From: Planctomycetota bacterium
Lineage (GTDB): Bacteria; Planctomycetota; Phycisphaerae; Phycisphaerales; SM1A02
DNA: 5,434 nt
Assembly (NCBI GenBank): GCA_022567855.1
Contig: JADFGE010000226.1
Location: 1-5,434 of the forward strand
Direction of reading: 5' to 3'
Under the pieces are notes generated by a model. The model was given only the letters and a program-made list of their open reading frames with translations. It ran no database searches and was not told where the DNA came from. The position numbers and the translations under genes were made by a program. This document shows positions 1 through 4,628 of this stretch, one piece after another (position 1 is the first letter of the stretch; every line of letters begins with the position of its first letter).

Positions 1-195
1 GTCTTGGGGTGGATTCTCGGAATCGGCGGCTTGGTCACGGGATCGTTCATTATCGCAGGAGATCCAGCATCCGTGCAGACTTGGGGCTTCGGACTCTTCT
101 TCGCGGGGTGGAGTCTGCAAAATGTTGCTTTTGTTAGTTATCGAGATCGAGTGCTGCGTCTGATCAACAAACTGTCCGCGAAGCGAACTTCATAA
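1..195 (+). CDS. C-terminal part of an unrecognised small membrane protein (5' end outside window)
   Basis: The reading frame is open from the first base and ends at TAA 193-195, so the gene probably starts upstream. A TTG at position 4 is a formal start, but its upstream context cannot be seen. The visible piece of about 64 residues has two hydrophobic stretches: roughly residues 4-19 (WILGIGGLVTGSFIIAG) and 28-45 (WGFGLFFAGWSLQNVAFV). They are joined by a short polar loop (DPASVQT). A basic tail follows (SYRDRVLRLINKLSAKRTS). By the positive-inside rule the tail should be cytoplasmic, which suggests a two-helix hairpin or the end of a larger membrane protein. I do not recognise the family. 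It lies about 70 bases before paaA on the same strand, but nothing ties it to phenylacetate metabolism. I am fairly sure it is coding and have no claim on function. Confidence 0.55.
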   Translation, partial: VLGWILGIGGLVTGSFIIAGDPASVQTWGFGLFFAGWSLQNVAFVSYRDRVLRLINKLSAKRTS

Positions 196-200
196 CTTCA

Positions 201-237
201 CCTTTGTCCTTCTCTGTGTCCTCTGTGCCTCTGTGTT
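201..237. repeat. CT-rich intergenic repeat, CTCTGTG x3
   Basis: The heptamer CTCTGTG occurs three times, at 212-218, 221-227 and 229-235, separated by TC and C. A related CCTTTGTCC lies just before it. The block fills most of the gap between the membrane-protein stop and paaA, and is strongly strand-asymmetric (C/T/G on the + strand, almost no A). I recall similar CTGTGTCCTCTGTGCC-type strings as dispersed intergenic elements in some environmental bacterial genomes. That is memory, not a search. Confidence 0.6.
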
Positions 238-249
238 GAATCGATTTCT

Positions 250-255
250 AAAGGG
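250..255 (+). promoter_or_regulatory. Ribosome binding site of paaA
   Basis: AAAGGG lies eight bases before the ATG at 264. It is the clearest SD-like sequence before any start in this window and supports that start for paaA. Most of the other genes here have none. Confidence 0.5.
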
Positions 256-263
256 TCCCATTC

Positions 264-1286
264 ATGTCTGGAAGCTCCAACGTAGGAATGCACATCGATC
301 ACAACGTGCAGGAGGATCCCGAGAAGCTCGCCGAGTTCGAGGCGAAGATCGATGCCGGCCAACTCATCGAGCCGGACGATTGGCTGCCTCAGGCCTATCG
401 CACCGGCATGCTCAAGATGGCGGAGCATCACGCCAACTCCGAGATCATTGGTGCGCTGCCCGAAGGGGAGTGGATCACACGGGCCCCGAGTCTGCGCCGC
501 AAGCTCGCATTGACGGCCAAGGTCCAGGACGAAGTCGGCCACGGCCAGATGCTCTATCGCGTGTCGCAGGACCTCGGCAAGACGCGCGATCAGATGCTGC
601 GCGATCTGATTACAGGCGTGACGAAGTATCACAACGTCTTCAACTATCCCGCGCCGACCTGGGGCGACATCGCCATGATCCAGTGGCTCATCGACGGCGC
701 GGCGATCATGAATCAGAAATCGCTCGCCGACGGCGCCTACGGCCCGTACGTGCGCACCATGAAGCGGATCAACATGGAGGAGGCGTTCCACTTCAAGTGC
801 GGCGAGGACATGGTGCTCACCCTGATGAGCGGCACGGCGCAGCAACGGGTCTTGGGCCAGGATGCCTTTGATCGCTGGTGGTATCCGTCGTTGATGTTCT
901 TCGGCCCGCCGGACAAACCCAACTGCCGCAACCTCCCGCCGATGCGCTGGCGCATGAAGACGGTGACCAACGACGATCTTCGGCAACGATTTATCAATCG
1001 CTTCGTGCCTGCCGCCAAGGATCTTGGTCTCAATATCCATGTCGTCAAGAAAAGCGACGACGGCATGGTCATCGAAAAGCAACTCGATCCCAACTTGCAC
1101 TACGACGAATCGACTGAGAACTGGACGGTGACCGATCCGGATTGGGAGGAGTTTTACCGTGTGATTCGCGGCGGCGGCCCGTGCAACAAGCAACGCCTTA
1201 GTCTGCGCCGATTTTCGTATGAGCAAGGCCGGTGGGTTCGCAGCGCGATCATGAACGGCCGTGCGGGCCTACCGCCCGCCGCCTAG
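264..1286 (+). CDS. paaA: 1,2-phenylacetyl-CoA epoxidase, catalytic subunit PaaA
   Basis: PaaA is the diiron oxygenase subunit of the multicomponent enzyme that uses O2 to epoxidise the ring of phenylacetyl-CoA, in the cytoplasm. The 340-residue product matches E. coli PaaA (about 309 aa) along its length. Matching blocks include LPEGEWITRAPSLRRK (65-80), KVQDEVGHG (86-94), FNYPAPTWGDI (126-136), WLIDGAAIMNQ (141-151) and ICN/WVR-type motifs near the C-terminus (PCNKQRL 306-312, WVRSA 324-328). By hand alignment all six expected iron ligands are present: E60, E90, H93, D144, E173 and H176, with the same spacing (30, 3, 51, 29, 3) I count in E. coli PaaA. An N-terminal addition of about 18 residues and a short insert near 255-275 account for the greater length. 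The ATG at 264 has an SD-like AAAGGG. It opens the paaABCD run; paaB follows after 32 bases. Identification is very secure. Confidence 0.97.
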   Translation: MSGSSNVGMHIDHNVQEDPEKLAEFEAKIDAGQLIEPDDWLPQAYRTGMLKMAEHHANSEIIGALPEGEWITRAPSLRRKLALTAKVQDEVGHGQMLYRVSQDLGKTRDQMLRDLITGVTKYHNVFNYPAPTWGDIAMIQWLIDGAAIMNQKSLADGAYGPYVRTMKRINMEEAFHFKCGEDMVLTLMSGTAQQRVLGQDAFDRWWYPSLMFFGPPDKPNCRNLPPMRWRMKTVTNDDLRQRFINRFVPAAKDLGLNIHVVKKSDDGMVIEKQLDPNLHYDESTENWTVTDPDWEEFYRVIRGGGPCNKQRLSLRRFSYEQGRWVRSAIMNGRAGLPPAA

Positions 1287-1289
1287 GTC

Positions 1290-1313
1290 TGACAACTGAC
1301 AACTGACAACTGA
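1290..1313. repeat. Heptad tandem repeat TGACAAC, about 3.4 copies
   Basis: Three perfect copies of TGACAAC run from 1290 to 1310, followed by a partial TGA at 1311-1313. They fill nearly the whole gap between the paaA stop (TAG 1284-1286) and the paaB ATG at 1319, occupying the place where a ribosome binding site would normally lie. Confidence 0.9.
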
Positions 1314-1318
1314 TTCCG

Positions 1319-1711
1319 ATGTCCAAGATCAGAGAACATCCACCCGACGCCAACGGTGAAATGACTTCCCCCAAGGAGGGAGACCTCGAGGCTTTCGCCG
1401 TGTTCGTGCAGCTCCAACGGGGCGATCCGCACATCTATGCCGGGTGTGTTGATGCGGCCGACGCCAAGATGGCGCTTCAATTTGCCCGCGAGCACTATGG
1501 GCAGGATCAACCGTGTGTGAATATCTGGGTCGTGCCGAAGCAAGCGATCGCCGCGACCGAATACGACAAGGACCTGATTTGGCGGTATACGGATCAGACG
1601 TATCGTCTCGCCCGCGGCTACGCCAAGGGCGTGCGTGAGAAGTGGGAAAAGATCCGTGCCAAGAACGACCTCGATGATTATGAGAAGGAAGACTTGAAGG
1701 AGATGTTCTGA
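1319..1711 (+). CDS. paaB: 1,2-phenylacetyl-CoA epoxidase subunit PaaB
   Basis: PaaB is the small non-catalytic subunit that bridges PaaA/PaaC units in the epoxidase assembly. The core matches the family: AFAVFVQLQRGDPHIYAG (25-42), then VDAADAKMALQFAREHY (44-60) and VNIWVVPKQAIAA (67-79), comparable to the E. coli HxxxGSLHAADAEMAL and SIWVV motifs. At 130 residues it is longer than E. coli PaaB (about 95). It has a polar N-terminal lead of about 24 residues and a charged C-terminal tail (81-130) rich in Lys, Asp, Glu, Arg and Tyr, predicted helical. The ATG at 1319 has no SD, because the upstream bases are the TGACAAC repeat. A second ATG at 1361 (Met15) also lacks an SD and would remove only non-conserved residues, so the exact start is uncertain. 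It lies between paaA and paaC, 74 bases before paaC. Confidence 0.92.
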   Translation: MSKIREHPPDANGEMTSPKEGDLEAFAVFVQLQRGDPHIYAGCVDAADAKMALQFAREHYGQDQPCVNIWVVPKQAIAATEYDKDLIWRYTDQTYRLARGYAKGVREKWEKIRAKNDLDDYEKEDLKEMF

Positions 1712-1730
1712 CGATCGGAACCCACGGATT

Positions 1731-1757
1731 GGTATCCGGGGGGTCGGTATCCGGGGG
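1731..1757. repeat. Duplicated 12-mer in the paaB-paaC gap
   Basis: GGTATCCGGGGG occurs at 1731-1742 and again at 1746-1757, a 15-base period. The gap runs 1712-1785 and holds nothing else I can name, and no SD is visible before the paaC ATG. Confidence 0.8.
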
Positions 1758-1785
1758 CGTCGCTTGTTGAGTTTGCTAGCGCGAT

Positions 1786-2565
1786 ATGGACAACCTTCCT
1801 GAGAATCTGAAACAGCCGATGATTGATCTGCTGCTGGCCGTGGCTGATGACAAGCTCATGCTCGGTCACCGCAACAGTGATTGGACGGGGCTTGGGCCGA
1901 TCCTCGAAGAGGACATCGCCTTCTCGTCGTTGGCGCAAGACGAGATCGCTCACGCCCAGGTGATCTACGAGCTGCTCAGCCCGCTTGTCGACAAGACGGC
2001 CGATGAGCTCGCCTACGGCCGATCGATCGACCAGTACCGCTGCGCCCAGATCGTTGAGCTACCCGATGGTTTCGATTGGGCCGTCGCCATCGCCCGGCAG
2101 TTCTTCTGCGATCATTTCGACCGCTTGCGGCTTCGCGCACTGTCACATTCGTCATATAAACCCCTGGCCGATGTCGCCTCGCGCCTGGCCGCGGAGGAGC
2201 AGGTTCACGTGGATCACGTCGATGCGTGGATCGTTCGTCTTGGGAAAGGTAATACCGACTCCAAGCAGCGCTTGCAGACGGCGCTCGATCAACTATCGCC
2301 GATCGCGCCGATGTTGTTTGAGCCGGTCGACCACGAAGCTGAGCTGATCACTGCGGGTCTCTACCCGCAGGCGGAAACGGACATGTTCCACGCTTGGCGC
2401 GACGTGCTTCAGCACGTCGCGCACGAAGGCGGACTTGCCCTAGAACTATCACCGCCAAACGCAGGCGCACAAGGCGGTCGACGCGGTCACCACAGCGAGC
2501 ACCTCAAATCCCTGCTCGATGAGATGTGCGAGGTCTATCGCCTCGAACCCGGGGTCGCGTGGTAA
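1786..2565 (+). CDS. paaC: 1,2-phenylacetyl-CoA epoxidase subunit PaaC
   Basis: PaaC is the ferritin-like partner of PaaA. In E. coli it is structural and has lost its diiron site. The 259-residue product is close to the E. coli length (about 248). It has the typical LGHRNSDWTG..P.LEEDIA stretch (26-45), AIARQFFCDH (101-110), a WIVRLGKG turn (148-155) and the C-terminal GRRGHHSEHLKSLLDEM (231-247) ending in PGVAW, like E. coli PGQQW. Unlike E. coli PaaC (DLLGQAR), helix B here reads QDEIAHAQ (E53, H56), and helix D has EEQVH (E138, H141), with D109 lying 29 residues before E138. Five of six ligand-type residues are therefore retained; the helix A position appears to be K23, next to D22. The ATG at 1786 has no obvious SD but begins where the family begins. 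I infer PaaC from similarity and from its place after paaAB. Confidence 0.94.
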   Translation: MDNLPENLKQPMIDLLLAVADDKLMLGHRNSDWTGLGPILEEDIAFSSLAQDEIAHAQVIYELLSPLVDKTADELAYGRSIDQYRCAQIVELPDGFDWAVAIARQFFCDHFDRLRLRALSHSSYKPLADVASRLAAEEQVHVDHVDAWIVRLGKGNTDSKQRLQTALDQLSPIAPMLFEPVDHEAELITAGLYPQAETDMFHAWRDVLQHVAHEGGLALELSPPNAGAQGGRRGHHSEHLKSLLDEMCEVYRLEPGVAW

Positions 2566-2574
2566 AGGAAACTA

Positions 2575-2591
2575 TCAAGGTTCAGCCTTGA
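2575..2591. terminator. Small hairpin after paaC, possible weak terminator or attenuator
   Basis: TCAAGG (2575-2580) and CCTTGA (2586-2591) form a perfect six-base stem with a five-base loop (TTCAG), starting nine bases after the paaC stop. No T-tract follows, so it is not a standard intrinsic terminator. It may be an RNA-stability or processing hairpin, or chance. Confidence 0.3.
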
Positions 2592-2643
2592 CGCCCTTGT
2601 GCTCGCGCTCCCCTTTGGGTCGCGGCTAAACGTGTGTGCGGCG

Positions 2644-2649
2644 TATGAT
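2644..2649 (+). promoter_or_regulatory. Possible -10 element for paaD (near-leaderless transcript)
   Basis: TATGAT lies 10 bases before the paaD ATG at 2660, in the largest gap within the paa genes. If used, transcription would begin about four bases before the ATG and give an almost leaderless mRNA, which would fit the absence of an SD. No good -35 box is seen at the right distance, so this is weak. Confidence 0.22.
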
Positions 2650-2659
2650 ATTCTGACCA

Positions 2660-3172
2660 ATGATCGATACCGAATCCATCATGGACGTGTTGCGGGAGAT
2701 ACCCGATCCGGAGATGCCGATCAGCATCGTCGATCTGGGGTTGGTGGAAGATGTTCGGATTGAAACGAACGGCGACAGCGCGGTGGTGTCGATCGACATT
2801 CTTCCCACGTTCGTCGGTTGCCCCGCGTTGCCGATGATCGAGAACGAGATCAGGACGAAGGTGGGGGCGGTTGAGGGCGTAGGCGAAGTCTCGGTGCAGT
2901 TTATCTACGATCCGCCCTGGTCGGTTGATCGCATCAGCGACGACGGTCGCCGATCCCTGGCGGCGCACGGCGTGACGGTTCCCGAGCATGGCTCCAAGCT
3001 GGACGTGCCGGGTCACGGCTCAACGGTCGAGCTTCGTACGTCCGCCATCGCCTGCCCGTTCTGCAACTCGAACGAGACGCGACTGGACAGCCAGTTCGGC
3101 CCGACGCGGTGCCGAATGATCTACTACTGCGAATCATGCAAAAACTCGTTTGAACATATGAAACGGGTGTGA
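2660..3172 (+). CDS. paaD: Phenylacetate degradation protein PaaD (MIP18/DUF59 family, zinc-ribbon tail)
   Basis: PaaD is needed for an active phenylacetyl-CoA epoxidase and is thought to act in Fe-S cluster assembly, probably for the reductase PaaE; it is not catalytic in itself. The N-terminal DUF59 domain (about 5-107) shows IPDPEMPISIVDLGLVEDV (14-32), PTFVGCPAL with C54, and YDPPWSVDRISDDGRRSLAAHG (83-104), which matches the E. coli DPPWTTDWMTEDAR stretch. After a Gly/His-rich linker (about 108-127) comes the diagnostic cysteine tail: CPFC (C132, C135), FGPTRC (C151), and CESC (C157, C160), then SFEHMK, parallel to E. coli CPRC...FGSTAC...CTSC..FDYFK. The 170-residue length is normal. 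The ATG at 2660 has no SD, and the domain begins right after it. It follows paaC by 94 bases. Identification is secure, including separation from SufT-type DUF59 proteins, which lack the tail. Confidence 0.95.
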   Translation: MIDTESIMDVLREIPDPEMPISIVDLGLVEDVRIETNGDSAVVSIDILPTFVGCPALPMIENEIRTKVGAVEGVGEVSVQFIYDPPWSVDRISDDGRRSLAAHGVTVPEHGSKLDVPGHGSTVELRTSAIACPFCNSNETRLDSQFGPTRCRMIYYCESCKNSFEHMKRV

Positions 3173-3309
3173 TGGGACGTCCGGGCCGATCGCCGTCAAC
3201 TGGAGAGAACAGGCGGTTGTCGCTACGATAAACCGGCCGGCTCTTTGAGCGGTGCTTCGGTCCGATCCGGGCCCGCGCGAGTCTCACCAACGATGGGACG
3301 CACCGAATC
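3173..3309. other. Gap between paaD and the E1 genes
   Basis: The 137 bases contain no convincing gene, terminator or promoter. A perfect 8-base palindrome CCGGCCGG lies at 3233-3240, just after ACGATAAA, and another, GGACGTCC, at 3175-3182. A 9-base direct repeat GATGGGACG occurs at 3171-3179 (overlapping the paaD stop) and 3292-3300. The gap is large enough for a separate promoter for the E1 genes, so paaABCD and the E1 genes may not be one transcript. Confidence 0.4.
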
Positions 3310-4524
3310 ATGTCCAAAGAAACGGTTCACGACCGGACGAAGGTGACGCCCAGCGTGCCCGAGCTTGGGGTGAAGAGTTCGCACATACCACGGAGACCGA
3401 AGATCACGCCGCCCAAACCTCGCAAAGACATCAGCACGCCGACGATCGCCCTCGGCGAGATCCCGAATCTTCAGATTCTCAACGAGAAGGGCGAGATCAG
3501 CGACCCGTCGCATGAGCCGAAGCTCGAGCCGGCCGAGCTGCTGCGGATCTACCGGGCGATGGTCCTGACCCGCAAGCTGGACACGCGCATGTTGACCATG
3601 CAGCGCCAGGGTGAGATGGGCACCTTCGCGCCGGGGATGGGACAAGAGGCCACGCAGATTGGGCAGATCTATCCGCTGACGAAAAAGGATTGGTTTGCTC
3701 CATCGTATCGCTCGTTCGGAGCGCAGCTGTGGCGCGGCTGGACGATCGAGGGACTGATGCTCTTGTGGGATGGATTCTCCGAGGGGTTTGAGATTCCGGA
3801 CGGCGTCAACGATCTGCCGTTCTCGATCGTGATCGGCTCGCACGTGGCCACGGCGACGGGCGTGGCGATGGGCATCAAGCGGCGAGACGACGATGATGCG
3901 GTGGTGCTGACCAACTTCGGTGACGGCGCTTTCTCGCAAGGGATCGTGGCTGAGTCATTCAACTTCGCCGCGGTCGACAAGGCCCCGATCGTTTTCGTCT
4001 GCGAGAACAACGGCTACGCGATCTCGATGCCCGTGCAAAGGCAAACCGGCGCTGACTACTTGGCCGGGCGGAGCGTCGGATACGGCATCCCCTCCATGCG
4101 CGTCGATGGCAACGACGTCTTGGCGATGATCGTCGCGACGACCGATGCCGTCGAACGCGCCCGCAAGGGCGAAGGGCCGACGCTGCTCGAAGCCGTCACC
4201 TATCGCATGAGCCTGCATACCACCGCCGACGATCCAAAGGTGTATCGAAACGAAGAAGAGGTCGAGTATTGGAAGACGCGATGTCCGCTGGCGAGGTTCG
4301 AGATCTACCTGAAGAATAAGAACCTCCTTGATGATGCCGCGATCGAGCGGACGGCCGCCGAATGTGAACAAGAAGTGATCGCGGGGAGAGAACGATTCCG
4401 AGGGCGTGCGACCGCCAACCCGCGCGAGGTGTTTGATTCCATGTACGAGAAGCTCTCGCCGGAGCTCGAAGACCAGAAGCGAGAGTATCTCGCAAAATTG
4501 GATCGGAAGGAAGAGAGGCATTAG
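3310..4524 (+). CDS. pdhA: 2-oxoacid dehydrogenase E1 component, alpha subunit (pyruvate dehydrogenase type)
   Basis: The E1 alpha subunit binds thiamine diphosphate with E1 beta, decarboxylates a 2-oxoacid and passes the acyl group to lipoyl-E2. The TPP-binding motif is intact: GDGAFSQG (204-211), E215, N218, and ENNGYAIS ending at 239 (N233, N234). Other family blocks are YRAMVLTRKLDTRM (81-94), QRQGEMGTFAPGMGQEA (98-114), PSYRSFGAQLWRG (131-143) and the active-site loop SLHTTADDPKVYR (301-313). HTTADDP favours the pyruvate dehydrogenase/archaeal-type branch over typical branched-chain E1 (HSTSDD), but does not fix the substrate. At 404 residues it is longer than usual (about 360-370) because of a polar Lys/Pro-rich N-terminal lead (about 1-50). 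A weak SD leaves the ATG at 3310 open to question. The last codons and the TAG lie inside a heptad repeat. pdhA is used in the broad sense. Confidence 0.9.
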   Translation: MSKETVHDRTKVTPSVPELGVKSSHIPRRPKITPPKPRKDISTPTIALGEIPNLQILNEKGEISDPSHEPKLEPAELLRIYRAMVLTRKLDTRMLTMQRQGEMGTFAPGMGQEATQIGQIYPLTKKDWFAPSYRSFGAQLWRGWTIEGLMLLWDGFSEGFEIPDGVNDLPFSIVIGSHVATATGVAMGIKRRDDDDAVVLTNFGDGAFSQGIVAESFNFAAVDKAPIVFVCENNGYAISMPVQRQTGADYLAGRSVGYGIPSMRVDGNDVLAMIVATTDAVERARKGEGPTLLEAVTYRMSLHTTADDPKVYRNEEEVEYWKTRCPLARFEIYLKNKNLLDDAAIERTAAECEQEVIAGRERFRGRATANPREVFDSMYEKLSPELEDQKREYLAKLDRKEERH

Positions 4525-4546
4525 GCACTCGGCACTTGGCATTAGG
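4517..4546. repeat. Heptad array GGCAYTN overlapping the E1 alpha stop codon
   Basis: Four consecutive 7-base units run GGCATTA (4517-4523), GGCACTC, GGCACTT and GGCATTA (4538-4544), followed by GG. The first unit encodes the final Arg-His and, with the first base of the next unit, the TAG stop (4522-4524) of the E1 alpha gene. It faces the opposed array at 4585-4614. Confidence 0.85.
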
Positions 4547-4584
4547 GAAGAGGAAGCAGAATCGCTTGCGCAGAACATCTCGGA

Positions 4585-4614
4585 CCCACTGCCCACTGCC
4601 TAATGCCTAATGCC
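4585..4614. repeat. Heptad array CCCACTG x2, CCTAATG x2, inverted partner of the upstream array
   Basis: Units CCCACTG (4585-4591, 4592-4598) and CCTAATG (4599-4605, 4606-4612) end 14 bases before the E1 beta ATG. They are reverse complements of the GGCATTA-type family upstream. TGCCTAATGCCT at 4597-4608 is a perfect 12-base complement of AGGCATTAGGCA at 4516-4527, so the two arrays could pair across about 69 bases in DNA or mRNA. Confidence 0.85.
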
Positions 4615-4628
4615 TCTGGATTTTCACC

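Noticed and set aside
198..1226. A 342-codon open frame on the - strand opposite paaA
   Set aside because: It lies wholly over paaA, whose family motifs and metal ligands are intact on the + strand. The reverse product is His/Arg/Leu-rich low-complexity sequence, typical of a shadow of GC-rich coding DNA.
1290..1313. TGACAAC repeat considered as a CRISPR fragment or origin iteron
   Set aside because: There are no spacers between units, and the array is only 24 bases long with no AT-rich region or replication gene nearby.
1373..1380. A perfect SD-like AAGGAGGG inside paaB
   Set aside because: The next in-frame start-type codon is GTG at 1400, 19 bases away and too far, and starting there would cut into the conserved FVQLQRG strand. 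It encodes Lys-Glu-Gly and is taken as coincidence.
2646..2657. Tiny upstream ORF (Met-Ile-Phe-stop) just before paaD
   Set aside because: Three codons without a ribosome binding site; the ATG is part of the TATGAT string.
3171..3300. 9-base direct repeat GATGGGACG flanking the paaD-E1 gap, as in a target-site duplication of a small mobile element
   Set aside because: The inner ends show no terminal inverted repeat, and one copy covers the paaD stop codon. A 9-base match in this composition can be chance.
3223..4596. Overlapping - strand frames (3223-3939, 3955-4596) opposite E1 alpha
   Set aside because: These are shadows of the E1 alpha gene with no family resemblance and no start context.
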